64,000 bases of DNA from JANNSO01 sp964485395 (GCA_964485395.1 CAZAJF010000018.1:1-64000), one strand, 5' to 3'; shown: positions 25,175 through 34,145, counted from the stretch's first letter. Notes: generated by a model from the sequence alone, not told the origin. Made by a program: numbers and translations.

Positions 25175-25732
25175 ATGGTCATAAAATACAATGCGCCAAC
25201 CACGCTCACGTTTACGATAGTCTGCGCCGTCGTGCTGCTTTTCAGCTCCATATTTCCGGGCCTCTCCGAAGCCTGGTTTTCGGCGCCAGGCCGCGGCAGT
25301 TTCGACCCGTCGAGCATCCGCGACTACCTGCGGCTTTTTACCCACGTAATCGGGCATTCGGGCATCAACCATTACCTCTCCAACTTTTCCTTCATACTGC
25401 TTCTAGGGCCCATCCTCGAAGCCAGCTACGGGTCGCTGGGCGTTCTTCTCATGATGGCCATCACCGCCCTCTTCACCGGCGTTCTCAATATTCTCCTTTT
25501 CAGGACCGGGCTCATGGGCGCCAGCGGAATCGTGTTCATGATGATACTGCTCGCCTCGTTCACCAACTTCAATAAAGGTGAAGTTCCTGTAACGTTCCTG
25601 CTGGTGATGATCCTGTTCCTGGGCAAGGAAGTCATCAACGCCTTCCAGGCCAACGACATAAGCGAGTTTGGCCATATTATCGGAGGGCTCTGCGGCAGCG
25701 TATTCGGTTTTTTAAAGCCCGCAAAAAAATAG
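25175..25732 (+). CDS. Rhomboid-family intramembrane serine protease
   Basis: A 185-residue minimal rhomboid. HSGINHYLSNFSFIL carries the HxxxN oxyanion pair on helix 2, GASGIVFM the catalytic Ser117 on helix 4, and FGHIIGGLCGSVFGF the catalytic His167 on helix 6. It cleaves single-pass membrane proteins within the bilayer. The ATG at 25175 has GGAGG five bases upstream, so the upstream TTG at 25160 is rejected. No substrate is evident nearby. Confidence 0.85.
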   Translation: MVIKYNAPTTLTFTIVCAVVLLFSSIFPGLSEAWFSAPGRGSFDPSSIRDYLRLFTHVIGHSGINHYLSNFSFILLLGPILEASYGSLGVLLMMAITALFTGVLNILLFRTGLMGASGIVFMMILLASFTNFNKGEVPVTFLLVMILFLGKEVINAFQANDISEFGHIIGGLCGSVFGFLKPAKK

Positions 25733-25804
25733 CGGCAGTTCCTGCTCCCCGGACTTGCGAACTTCTCCTTTTGCCTTATACTTAAATAAGCAGGAGGAAA
25801 CAGC

Positions 25805-27115
25805 ATGAGCGATTCCGAGGAACAGGTTAAAATATTCGTTATAGACACCAATGTCCTTATTCACTTTCCCGAAGCAATCATGTCGTTCAGGGATAACGAG
25901 ATAGTAATTCCCCTACAGGTTCTCGAGGAGCTGGACGGCCTCAAGGCATCCCCCGATCAACGCGGAAAAAGCGCTCGCGAAGCCATACGGTTCCTTGATG
26001 GGATATCCAAGAAAGGCAACCTGAACGAAGGCGTCAAGCTTGAAAACGGGTCCACCCTCCGTGTCTCCCTGCTCCTTCCCGATGAAATTCCCCATGGATT
26101 CGACTCGTCCAAAGCCGATAACCGCATCATTCTCTGCGCCTACGAGCATCTGCGCAAGGGCCGGAAAGTATTCTTCGTTTCCAAGGATATCAACGCGCGG
26201 GTAAAGGCCACTGCCCTCGGTATACACGTTGTGGATTACGACAAGCAGAAAGTGGACATAGCGTCGCTGTACCCCGGAGTGCTGGAAGTGGATGCTTCCG
26301 TAGAACAGCTGGCCATTCTGGATAGCGTCGGCGAACTGCCGTGGAAAGAAAAACTTACCGTAAACCAGTTCGTTATTTTCCGGGACAGAAGCGGGGCCAA
26401 GGAACGCATTACGCGCTATTTCCCGAAAGAAGGCATCCTGCGGCTCCTGCAAAACGAGCTCGGATCGGTTTCAGGTATTTCGGCGCTCAATGCGAGGCAG
26501 CGCGTCGCGATAGAATTGCTGCTGGATGACAGCCTGCGACTCGTTACGCTCGTAGGCAAGGCAGGCACCGGAAAAACCCTGCTTGCGATAGCGGTGGGCC
26601 TGCGAAAGATCTACGACGAAAAAATTTACAGCCGCATGCTCGTATCGCGTCCCGTTATTTCCGTGGGAAAGGAAATAGGATTCCTGCCCGGCGAAAAATC
26701 CGCCAAGATGTCCAATTGGATGCAGCCGCTGTTCGACAACCTGGAATACATCCTGGGCGTGTACAAGCGCGACAAGATCAAGAATATCGACCAGCTGCTC
26801 AAGGACAAGCTTATCGAGATAGAGGCGCTGTCGTTTATCCGCGGGCGCTCGCTGCCCGGGCAGTACATCATCATCGACGAGGCGCAAAACCTCACGCCGC
26901 ACGAGATCAAGACCATTGTGTCTCGCGCCGGCACCGGAACCAAGGTGGTACTTACCGGCGACCCCTACCAGATAGACAATATGTACCTGGACGCCAACTC
27001 CAACGGGCTGTCGTTCCTTGTGGATGCGTTTAAAGGGCAGGAGATATTCGGGCACATTACCCTGAACAAGACGGAACGCAGCGAATTGGCTGAGCTGGCT
27101 TCAAGCTTGCTGTAA
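25805..27115 (+). CDS. PIN domain-PhoH fusion ATPase (YlaK-like)
   Basis: A 436-residue protein. The N-terminal PIN ribonuclease-like domain begins IFVIDTNVLIHFPEAI and keeps acidic positions (SKADNRIILCAYEHL, FVSKDINARVKA). The C-terminal PhoH ATPase begins near residue 225 with Walker A GKAGTGKTLLAIA and Walker B YIIIDEAQNLTP, with arginine finger region GDPYQIDN. Family members are proposed to unwind and cleave RNA. AGGAGG lies before the ATG. Single gene; downstream is a highly structured stretch. Confidence 0.9.
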   Translation: MSDSEEQVKIFVIDTNVLIHFPEAIMSFRDNEIVIPLQVLEELDGLKASPDQRGKSAREAIRFLDGISKKGNLNEGVKLENGSTLRVSLLLPDEIPHGFDSSKADNRIILCAYEHLRKGRKVFFVSKDINARVKATALGIHVVDYDKQKVDIASLYPGVLEVDASVEQLAILDSVGELPWKEKLTVNQFVIFRDRSGAKERITRYFPKEGILRLLQNELGSVSGISALNARQRVAIELLLDDSLRLVTLVGKAGTGKTLLAIAVGLRKIYDEKIYSRMLVSRPVISVGKEIGFLPGEKSAKMSNWMQPLFDNLEYILGVYKRDKIKNIDQLLKDKLIEIEALSFIRGRSLPGQYIIIDEAQNLTPHEIKTIVSRAGTGTKVVLTGDPYQIDNMYLDANSNGLSFLVDAFKGQEIFGHITLNKTERSELAELASSLL

Positions 27116-27141
27116 GGCAATTGCCGTTGCTTTTGATGAAT

Positions 27142-27309
27142 GGCACAGAGCCTCTTAAAAGGGGACTCTGTGCCCTCAAGTCCTTTGGCGAGCCACCGGT
27201 AGTGGCACAAGCTGAGGACTCGGCTAGATTCAGGGAAAGAAGCGCAAGAAAAACAAGGCTTCAACCGGACAAGCTTCGCTCCAGTAGGCGCGCCGCTTGC
27301 CGGTTAAGC
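27142..27309. other. Three consecutive hairpins downstream of phoH
   Basis: Hairpin 1: GGCACAGAG (27142) with CTCTGTGCC (27166), plus an inner CCTCTT/AAGGGG pairing. Hairpin 2: outer arms AGTCCT (27179) and AGGACT (27225) around GCCAC/GTGGC (27192-27206). Hairpin 3: 27258-27274 with 27295-27309, a 15-bp stem with two bulged bases on the left arm, ending GTTAAGC. None has a T-run, so a simple terminator is unlikely. It could be a small RNA, the end of a mobile element, or a recombination site next to the AT-rich toxin remnant. Confidence 0.5.
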
Positions 27310-27381
27310 TAATCTTTTCTTGGCTGGTTTCGTGCTAATAAAACTTAGAGCCTAGAGATTAGAATTCAAATTCTAAACCCA

Positions 27382-27810
27382 TTAAGATTTATATACTAAT
27401 ATTAACCATAAAAAAGCAATAAAAAAAGGAACAACAACTACAACAAATAATAAACGAGCCTGCGATCTACCTTGTACAGATGTAAATCCTTCAGAAAACT
27501 GAACACTATTTTGATCAAGATAACTAGTAAATTGACTTACAACCGAATCAAAAACTATTTGGCCTAGGATGCTATATAATCTACCTTTATAAGGGAAAAT
27601 AACTCCAAACGATCCTTCTGCCCAAATATCAATATGGATTTCGACATCAGTTTTGCTAATTAAAAAATAGATTGTCGTATTTTTTAAACAATACAATCCC
27701 TCTTTTGATAGTTTTTTCCATTTTTTATTATCAAAATATAATAATACCTTGGATTCATTTGTAGCATCCAATTTTAGCGTATATCTTAGAATCTTAATTT
27801 CGCTTTTCAT
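27382..27810 (-). CDS. Candidate immunity protein of the Rhs toxin tip
   Basis: A 142-residue AT-rich gene of unrecognised family. The N-terminal ~100 residues look like mixed beta strands (ILRYTLKLDATNESKVLLYF) and the C-terminal ~22 residues are a transmembrane segment (LLFVVVVVPFFIAFLWLILV) followed by YKS. Its ATG lies one base after the end of the shifted toxin frame (27812), with AGGAATTG as ribosome site. That tight coupling to an Rhs tip is the usual toxin-immunity order. Immunity function is inference from position; the base composition differs sharply from flanking genes and indicates transfer. Confidence 0.5.
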   Translation of the reverse strand: MKSEIKILRYTLKLDATNESKVLLYFDNKKWKKLSKEGLYCLKNTTIYFLISKTDVEIHIDIWAEGSFGVIFPYKGRLYSILGQIVFDSVVSQFTSYLDQNSVQFSEGFTSVQGRSQARLLFVVVVVPFFIAFLWLILVYKS

Positions 27811-27811
27811 T

Positions 27812-28431
27812 TCAATTCCTTACATTAGGGAAAATATAACCTTCATCTTTTAAAGTTGCCCCAGCTAAAAAAAGATTGCCTAATTGAGCAGCTGCAAAAC
27901 TTATTGTTGAGAGTTTTGAAAAACCACCAGAAGGTAGAAAATAAAACTTCCTATATCATCAACGATATCCATTGCTGACGAAGCCATGCCTGCCATATCA
28001 GGACGACTGCTAACGCTGCAGATTCCGTAAGAAAGCATTCCCAATGCTGATGTTGGTAGCTCAGTCTCACCATCTGATGAACTATAAGTTAATAAGGAAG
28101 CTGTTGCAGCTAATGTATTTGCTCCACCATGTGCTATGAGCCCCCAACCAAGAGGTGGAACTATCGGTAGAATCGAAACTCCAGCTCCCACTTCAACCAA
28201 AGAAGTAGCTATAGCAATCCCTCTTGCTACTTCTTTACTATCAATATTACTTAACCTTAGTCGTTCTTCTGGAGGTTCACTAGTCAATCGAAGCGGCTCT
28301 TCTTTAGATACGTTTGCAGCATTTGCAGTACCGTCATCATCTTTTGCAACACTTGGTGCTTGTCCAGGCTTCAACCCGCTTGGATCTGTGAACATTACTG
28401 GAAAATATAGTTTCGCGTGCGCGAGGTCCAT
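27812..28431 (-). pseudogene. Truncated and frameshifted Rhs-repeat protein C-terminal tip (toxin remnant)
   Basis: The fragment holds PVMFTDPSGLKPGQ, the DPxGL boundary that ends Rhs/YD-repeat cores, followed by a tip region with a Gly/Ala-rich hydrophobic stretch (VEVGAGVSILPIVPPLGW). The whole Rhs shell upstream is missing; the homology begins only ~30 bases after the lspA stop. The frame from 28431 closes early at 27901, but a one-base deletion near 27947-27951 would restore a longer tail (SGGFSKLSTISFAAAQLGN, ending FPNVRN at 27812). The gene is therefore broken twice. Toxic activity cannot be assigned. Confidence 0.65.
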
Positions 28432-28435
28432 AGGA

Positions 28436-28957
28436 TTACCCGGCTTTTTTCTCCGCGGGTTTCTTGCCGCTCTTTATCTCCAGGATCATCCAGACGATCA
28501 CGCCGAAGGTTACGGAAAGGTCGGCGACGTTCAGGATGCCCGTGCGCAGGTTTCCTATGCCGAAATTCAGGAAGTCCACGACGCGGAAATCGTTGAACAG
28601 GCGGTCCTGCAGGTTGGCCAGGCCGCCGGCTATGACGGTGGCCATGACCGCCGCCTTGGCAAGGCTGGGCTCCCGGAAAAGCGCGTAATATAATCCTAAC
28701 AGGCAGATGATTATGGGGAGCACCAAGAGCAGCGCCATCTTGACGGCGACGGGCCAGGTTGTGCCGAGGCTCAGGAAGGCGCCCGTGTTCTCCGCGTAGC
28801 GTATCACCATGATGCCGCCGAAGAACGAGTGGATTCCTCCGTCCGCGAGCTCTCGCGCCGCGATGATCTTGGTTACGCGGTCCAGGCCGTAATTGGCCAT
28901 GAGCGTTAGAATCACGATGATCATCAGCTTTGTCCGTTTTTTCTTTGCGTCGTTCAT
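28436..28957 (-). CDS. lspA: Lipoprotein signal peptidase (signal peptidase II)
   Basis: A 173-residue, four-helix aspartyl protease that removes signal peptides from diacylglyceryl-modified prolipoproteins. Visible motifs are YAENTGAFLSLG, NLQDRLFNDFRVVDFLN (first catalytic Asp) and GILNVADLSVTFG (second catalytic Asp). A lysine-rich tail ends it. The ATG at 28957 overlaps the ABC-F stop (ATGA), so it is translated after that gene. The many lipoproteins in this window are its expected substrates. The Rhs remnant starts directly after its stop codon. Confidence 0.92.
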   Translation of the reverse strand: MNDAKKKRTKLMIIVILTLMANYGLDRVTKIIAARELADGGIHSFFGGIMVIRYAENTGAFLSLGTTWPVAVKMALLLVLPIIICLLGLYYALFREPSLAKAAVMATVIAGGLANLQDRLFNDFRVVDFLNFGIGNLRTGILNVADLSVTFGVIVWMILEIKSGKKPAEKKAG

Positions 28958-30945
28958 TCTTCGATATCCTTGAATAGTTCCATCTCCGTGGCGGTAGCTT
29001 CCCATTCGGAAGAAAGCGCCGCGCCGAGTTTTTCGAGTTCGTCCATCTTCGACTGCATGGATTTCATGCGCTTTCCGTCGCTGTAGTTTTCCGGTTGGGA
29101 CATGGAATGGGCTTGCGCCTTTTTTTCCGATTCAATGGCATCGATGCGGGCCAGGAGTTCCTCTTCCTGCTTGCACAGGCGGCGGTAATCCGCCTTGCGT
29201 TTTTTATCCAGTTCGCGCAGGGTTTTAGTGTCGGAAGCCGTTTGCGTAGCGGTGGCCTGCGCAGAGGGTTTGCCGGCGGCTGCGTCGTTCTGCGTTCCTC
29301 CGGCTGCGCCGCCGTAGCCTCCTGCGGCGGCATCCCTGGCTTTTTTATCCAGGTAATACGCGTAGTCGCCATGGTAGAGGCGCGGTACTTCGCCGCAGGA
29401 AAGTTCCAAAACGCGATCGGCAAGCCCCTCTATGAAAAACCGGTCGTGCGACACGAACAGTACCGTTCCCTGAAACCGGACGAGAGCGTCCAGCAGCACA
29501 TCCTTGGAATCCAAGTCCAGGTGATTGGTGGGCTCGTCCAGAACAAGGAGGTTGGCCGGGTGCAGGAGCATCTTGAGGAGCGCCAGGCGGGATCGTTCGC
29601 CGCCTGATAAAACCTTAACGCTTTTCTGTATGTCGTCGCCGCGGAACAGGAAGGCTCCGAGCATGTTTCTTATGCTTGGAATCAGGTGGGTGGGGCAGGC
29701 TGCCTCGGCTTCCTGCTCCACGGTGCGACTTTCGTCCAGCGCGTCGGCCACGTCCTGCGAGAAATACCCGACGGTAATGCCCGTGCCGTAGCGGAGGGTG
29801 CCGTCGTGCTTGGTATCCACGTTCGCGATAAGGCGCATCAGCGTGGATTTACCGGCGCCGTTCCTGCCCACGAAGGCGATCTTTGAGCCCGAATCCACGA
29901 CGAGGCTGAGTTCGTCCACCACGCGCTTTTCCCCGTACGACTTGGCGAGCTTGTCCAGCGTCAGCGCTATCTTTCCCGCGTGCGGCGGAGGCGGAAAGCT
30001 GAAATGCACTTTCTTCATGCCCTCGGGGATGATGATGGGTTCGATTTTATCAAGCGCCTTGATGCGGCTCTGTACGAGCGAAGCCTTGGATTCGTTGTAG
30101 CGGAAGCGGCGTATGAAATCCTCGAGCTTGGCGATTTCTTCCTGCTGCGCCTCCCAGGACTTGAACAGCGTCTCCAGCTCCTGCGCGCGGCGTTTCTCGT
30201 AGCCGCTGTAGGTTCCCGGGTAGCGGGAAAGCTTGCCGTTCCATAATTCGTATACTTCGCTCACGCAGGAATCCAAAAACGAGCGATCGTGCGACACGAC
30301 CACGAAGCCGCCTTTATAGGCGCGCAGGTAATTTTCAAGCCAGTCGCGGGCTTCCAGGTCCAGGTAGTTGGTGGGCTCGTCCAGGAGCATCATGTCCGGA
30401 TTCTCCAAGAGCACTTTTGCCAGGGCGACGCGCATCTGCCAGCCGCCGGAGAGTTCGTCCACCTGGCGGTTTTCGTCTCCGGGCTTGAAGCCAAGTCCCT
30501 GGAGCACTTCCAGGATGCGGTCGTGCCGGCGGTAATAGCCGGAATCGTTGATTGCCTCGTCAAGATGATGAAACGACTCGACGAGGGCGGCCGTGCGCGC
30601 GTCGTCGCTGGTGGATTTTTCAAGGATTCCCGCGATGCCGTCCCGCTCGGCTATCAGCGCGTCGATGGCTCCGTAGGCTTTTTCCGTTTCCTCGAAAACC
30701 GAGCAGCCGGTATAGTCCACGCCGGTTTGGGCGAGGTAGGAGACGCGGGTGCCTTTCTGAATGGCGCGCTCCCCGGAATCGGGAGCGAGTTGGCCGGCCA
30801 CGATGCGGAGCAGTGTCGTCTTTCCCGCGCCGTTGGGCCCGGCGAGCGCCGCTTTGGTTCCGCCGGCAAGGTAGAGCGAGGCGTCCGAGAGGATGTCCCG
30901 GGCGCCGAAGGCCAGCGATACGCCGGTGAATTGGACGAATGCCAT
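28954..30945 (-). CDS. ABC-F family ATPase (Uup/YdiF-like)
   Basis: A 663-residue protein with two ATP-binding cassettes and no membrane domain. Domain 1 has Walker A GPNGAGKTT and signature LSGGWQMR; domain 2 has Walker A GRNGAGKST and signature LSGGERSR, with Walker B LLLDEPTNYLDL and LVLDEPTNHLDL. The linker (~residues 240-310) and a coiled-coil C-terminus (KQEEELLARIDAIESEKKAQ) are typical. ABC-F proteins act on the ribosome in translation or antibiotic protection. It starts two bases after the upstream lipoprotein gene. Confidence 0.9.
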   Translation of the reverse strand: MAFVQFTGVSLAFGARDILSDASLYLAGGTKAALAGPNGAGKTTLLRIVAGQLAPDSGERAIQKGTRVSYLAQTGVDYTGCSVFEETEKAYGAIDALIAERDGIAGILEKSTSDDARTAALVESFHHLDEAINDSGYYRRHDRILEVLQGLGFKPGDENRQVDELSGGWQMRVALAKVLLENPDMMLLDEPTNYLDLEARDWLENYLRAYKGGFVVVSHDRSFLDSCVSEVYELWNGKLSRYPGTYSGYEKRRAQELETLFKSWEAQQEEIAKLEDFIRRFRYNESKASLVQSRIKALDKIEPIIIPEGMKKVHFSFPPPPHAGKIALTLDKLAKSYGEKRVVDELSLVVDSGSKIAFVGRNGAGKSTLMRLIANVDTKHDGTLRYGTGITVGYFSQDVADALDESRTVEQEAEAACPTHLIPSIRNMLGAFLFRGDDIQKSVKVLSGGERSRLALLKMLLHPANLLVLDEPTNHLDLDSKDVLLDALVRFQGTVLFVSHDRFFIEGLADRVLELSCGEVPRLYHGDYAYYLDKKARDAAAGGYGGAAGGTQNDAAAGKPSAQATATQTASDTKTLRELDKKRKADYRRLCKQEEELLARIDAIESEKKAQAHSMSQPENYSDGKRMKSMQSKMDELEKLGAALSSEWEATATEMELFKDIEE

Positions 30946-30947
30946 AT

Positions 30948-32372
30948 CTAGCGGAACCTCGTGAAAACGATGGGCTCGGATTGCCCGGCCGACTGTATCT
31001 CGTTATTTTTTATAACATCGCGCCCGACGGGAAGCAAGCTGAGGGACGTTTCGTCGGCACGGTACAGGAAGTACACTTCGGGGCGCTTCTCGGCATCGAA
31101 CGTAACGGTAAATCCGCCTTGCCATTGGCTCGACATCTCCGGCGACACGTATAGATTCATGGAAATGGAGGCCTTGTCGCCGGCGCCTTCCGGAATGATC
31201 GCCGGAACCAATTGCTCATAGGATACCCAGGTAGCCCTCGTCGTGGCGGTGATGATGAGGACTCCCGCCTGTTCGTTCTCGAAACGCTCGCCTGAAGCCA
31301 CCAAGGCTGCCAGGACGTTGAGTCTCCTGCGTTCCTCGGATGCGATAAGGGCGCGCGGATCGTTTTTTTGCCTGATGAAGTTCAAGGTAAGCGGCACCTC
31401 TGGAGTACCGCTAGTACCGCTAGCGCCGCTTGCGCCGCTGGCCGCGGAAGGAGCCGCCGGTTCGGTGATTCCCTTCGTTCCAAGCAGGTATTTCCTGAAC
31501 TCAGGCGAAATGTCTGCGGGTGGGGGAGTAAGCACGAGGTCGCCTGAGAGCGTAAAGTGAATCTTGGCTCCCGAGCTGCCCAGGACGAACGCGCCTTCGC
31601 TGTCCTGGTTGATGGATTCATATTTGTATACTTTGGAAAATCCGGGCTGCTCGACGCGCACAGACTTTTTCGTAGGGTCGGCAAATAGGCCGAATCGCAG
31701 CTGGTATTGATAAAAATCATAGCGTTTCGCAGTTTCCATGCTCCGGAAATACTCGGGTCGCCAGGTTTGCTCGAACAGGTCGGGTAGCCTGGCGTCGGGG
31801 GCAGGCGCGGATTCCGCCAGTTTGGGCCGTTCGGCCGTGCGCGTGTCCCATATTGTAAGCTGATTCGAAAAAACATAGCCCTGGGTACCGTCTTCGGCTA
31901 TGGCAAGGTACCATGATCCTTCAAGTACTTCATCGCCGGTTTTTACGGGGATTCCTTGGGCAGGCGCCAAAAGCTTGATTTCCTGGCCGATCATGAGCCG
32001 ATAGGTTTGCGTGGCGTTGTTTTCCGGCTTTTCATGGAGCAAAAGGCCGTCGCGCAGGCAGATTCCGGAGAGCGTGGCCATGCTTTCGTATTCCTTTGCC
32101 CGGGCTTCCGCTTTTTTTCTGGATGGATACACTTCCAGGCGCCAGAGCTCGAGCTCTACCTTTTTCTTGCCTTTGAGCTGCCCGACTACCCAGGTTTTGG
32201 TAATGTTGGACTTGAAATAGACTGGTACAAGCTCCCCGGAAGTTAAACCCGAATCGAGAGGAGCCCAGAGGACGAGTCCCCAGCCGGCCATTCGCGTGCA
32301 AGATCCCGCCAAAAGAACGAGACCTGAGATGATGCAGCAAAGAATCGTGACGGATCGTAAGCGTTGTATCAT
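30948..32372 (-). CDS. Lipoprotein with SH3-like region
   Basis: A 474-residue predicted lipoprotein: signal MIQRLRSVTILCCIISGLVL ends with lipobox LAGSC. Two stretches look SH3b-like (around LRDGLLLHEKPENNATQTYR and GSWYLAIAEDGTQGYVFSNQ), suggesting cell-wall or protein contact. Near residue 315 a 9-base repeat codes for SGASGASGTSGT. The remainder has no family I recognise. The ATG is reached 9 bases after a TATAAA box, with no ribosome site. It is first in a unit with the ABC-F gene and lspA. Confidence 0.5.
   Translation of the reverse strand: MIQRLRSVTILCCIISGLVLLAGSCTRMAGWGLVLWAPLDSGLTSGELVPVYFKSNITKTWVVGQLKGKKKVELELWRLEVYPSRKKAEARAKEYESMATLSGICLRDGLLLHEKPENNATQTYRLMIGQEIKLLAPAQGIPVKTGDEVLEGSWYLAIAEDGTQGYVFSNQLTIWDTRTAERPKLAESAPAPDARLPDLFEQTWRPEYFRSMETAKRYDFYQYQLRFGLFADPTKKSVRVEQPGFSKVYKYESINQDSEGAFVLGSSGAKIHFTLSGDLVLTPPPADISPEFRKYLLGTKGITEPAAPSAASGASGASGTSGTPEVPLTLNFIRQKNDPRALIASEERRRLNVLAALVASGERFENEQAGVLIITATTRATWVSYEQLVPAIIPEGAGDKASISMNLYVSPEMSSQWQGGFTVTFDAEKRPEVYFLYRADETSLSLLPVGRDVIKNNEIQSAGQSEPIVFTRFR
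31409..31446 (-). repeat. 9-base minisatellite within the lipoprotein gene
   Basis: About four imperfect copies of a nine-base unit ([A/G]CCGCT[A/T/G]G[T/C]) encode the Ser-Gly-Ala/Thr triplets. Unit length is a multiple of three, so copy-number change would alter linker length without shifting the frame. Confidence 0.5.
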
Positions 32373-32381
32373 GGTAGCTTA

Positions 32382-32411
32382 TTTATACCTGACTTTTAGC
32401 CACTTTGTCAC
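32382..32411 (-). promoter_or_regulatory. Predicted promoter of the lipoprotein-ABC-F-lspA unit
   Basis: GTGACA at 32411-32406, an 18-base spacer, TATAAA at 32387-32382, then nine bases to the ATG at 32372. Transcription would start at or within two bases of the start codon. Confidence 0.5.
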
Positions 32412-32599
32412 GCGTATGTGCGTGAACGCGCGTATCCGCGTGAGCAAACGATTGCATATATGCCCCATGTCGCGGTACGGCAGCAGTATTATCTGCGGCT
32501 CTGTGCTATGTTTGACGGAGGCATGCCGGAATATGCGCGATGAGTCTGCGCCTCCCCTGTACTTTTGGAGCGAATCCGGGCAATAATTATGGAGTTATG

Positions 32600-34132
32600 A
32601 TGAATGCGGGAACGGTAGCGGTTATAGAAATCGGCTCTACGGGAATTCGCCTGCTCGTCGCGAATGTCCGCCCCGACGGTTCTTACGAAATTCTTGAAAA
32701 CGCGGGAAAACCCAGTTCTCTCGGCCGGGATGCGTTTACCACGGGTTCCGTCAGTCGCGAGGCCACCCATGAATGCATTGCCGTGCTGCGCGGCTTCAGG
32801 GAAATCCTCAAGACCTACGGCATAGAGCCTCTGGATGCCAGGGTCGTGGCCATGAGCGCCATCCGCGACGCGGAAAACCGCGATGCCTTCGTAGACCGCG
32901 TGGCGATGCGTACCGGCTTTAAAGTGCTCATCGTGGAAGATATAGAAGAAAACCATTACATGTACCTCGCGGTTCAACACGCCCTGGGCGAGGATGCGCG
33001 CTATTTTGCCCGGTCCAATTCCATTATCCTGGAAGTAGGCGGCGGCTCCACCGAACTGATGCTTTTAAGGCGCGGCCGAATCGTCGCGGCGCATTCGCTG
33101 CGCTTGGGAACGGTGCGCGTCGAGGAGCAGGTCAAGGCGGCGGCGGGGTCCGGCGCCTACCTCATGCGCATCCTCAGCGACAATGTCCGCACGGTGTGCG
33201 CCGGTCTTGAAGAGGATATGTCGCTGGGCAGCATCAAGCACTTCATGGTAATCGGAAGCGACGCGCGCTTCGCCGCGCAAAACGTGGGCACCGATGTGCG
33301 CGAGAACTACAGGATCATACCCAAGAAAAATTTCATACATTTCGTGGATCGACTCCACGGAATGACGGTGGATGAAATCGTCTCGGCCTACCGCCTTCCC
33401 TACGGCGAAGCGGAAGCGGCCGTTCCCGGCCTCATCATCGCCAGCCTGTTCCTGGAACGCACCGCCGCGGAGGATCTGGTGGTTCCCAACGTATCCATAC
33501 GGGAAGGCATACTCCTGGCCATAGCCGGCGGCAAGACCAGCGAAATTGAGCGGGAGCTGCACGGTCAGGTCATGGCTTCAGCGCGAAACCTGGGCAAGCG
33601 CTATCATTTCGACGAAAACCACGCGGTGTGGGTGGCCTCCACCGCGCTGTTCATGTTCGACAGGCTTGCATCGCTGCACGGAATGGGCGCGCGGGAACGC
33701 CTCCTTCTGGACGTGGCGGCGATGCTCCACGACATCGGAATCTTCATAAGGGCCAGCGGCCACCATAAGCATTCGGAATATATCGTGCAGAACAGCGAAA
33801 TTTTCGGCCTGCAGCGCGACGAGCTGTTTATAATCGCGAATATCGTCCGCTACCACCGCAAGGCTGGCCCGGTCGCGGCGCATGTCAATTACATGAGCCT
33901 TTCCCGCGAGGATCGCCTCGTCGTGCTCAAGCTTTCCGGCCTGCTGCGTCTCGCGGACGCCCTCGACCGCAGCCATACCCAGCACTTCAGCCTCGTAGAG
34001 CTCGAACTCAAGGAGGATCACCTGCTGCTCCATAGCGATTGCGCCGGCGATTTATCGCTCGAGCGGCTTTCATTGGCGGAAAAAAGCGATATCTTTGACG
34101 ATGTATTCGGCCTGAAAGTTATTATTATATGA
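32600..34132 (+). CDS. ppx: Exopolyphosphatase/pppGpp phosphohydrolase with HD domain
   Basis: A 510-residue Ppx/GppA protein. The actin-like ATPase-fold half begins VAVIEIGSTGIRLLVANV, with phosphate-loop motif EVGGGSTELMLL near residue 150. The C-terminal half is an HD-type domain (VAAMLHDIGIFIRASGHHKH, around residue 380). It removes terminal phosphate from polyphosphate, and relatives also act on pppGpp. Of two adjacent ATGs, the one at 32600 has GGAG at proper spacing. It is 13 bases ahead of ppk1, so the synthesis and breakdown enzymes share one operon. Confidence 0.88.
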   Translation: MNAGTVAVIEIGSTGIRLLVANVRPDGSYEILENAGKPSSLGRDAFTTGSVSREATHECIAVLRGFREILKTYGIEPLDARVVAMSAIRDAENRDAFVDRVAMRTGFKVLIVEDIEENHYMYLAVQHALGEDARYFARSNSIILEVGGGSTELMLLRRGRIVAAHSLRLGTVRVEEQVKAAAGSGAYLMRILSDNVRTVCAGLEEDMSLGSIKHFMVIGSDARFAAQNVGTDVRENYRIIPKKNFIHFVDRLHGMTVDEIVSAYRLPYGEAEAAVPGLIIASLFLERTAAEDLVVPNVSIREGILLAIAGGKTSEIERELHGQVMASARNLGKRYHFDENHAVWVASTALFMFDRLASLHGMGARERLLLDVAAMLHDIGIFIRASGHHKHSEYIVQNSEIFGLQRDELFIIANIVRYHRKAGPVAAHVNYMSLSREDRLVVLKLSGLLRLADALDRSHTQHFSLVELELKEDHLLLHSDCAGDLSLERLSLAEKSDIFDDVFGLKVIII

Positions 34133-34145
34133 GGATTACCGCAGT

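Noticed and set aside
27142..27174. Rho-independent terminator of the PIN-PhoH gene
   Set aside because: The stem is strong but no T-run follows on either strand, so it is listed as a structured element instead.
27258..27309. Integron attC site and gene cassette
   Set aside because: The GTTAAGC core and bulged stem fit loosely, but the opposite core is interrupted by an extra base, no second site flanks the AT-rich block, and no integrase is in the window.
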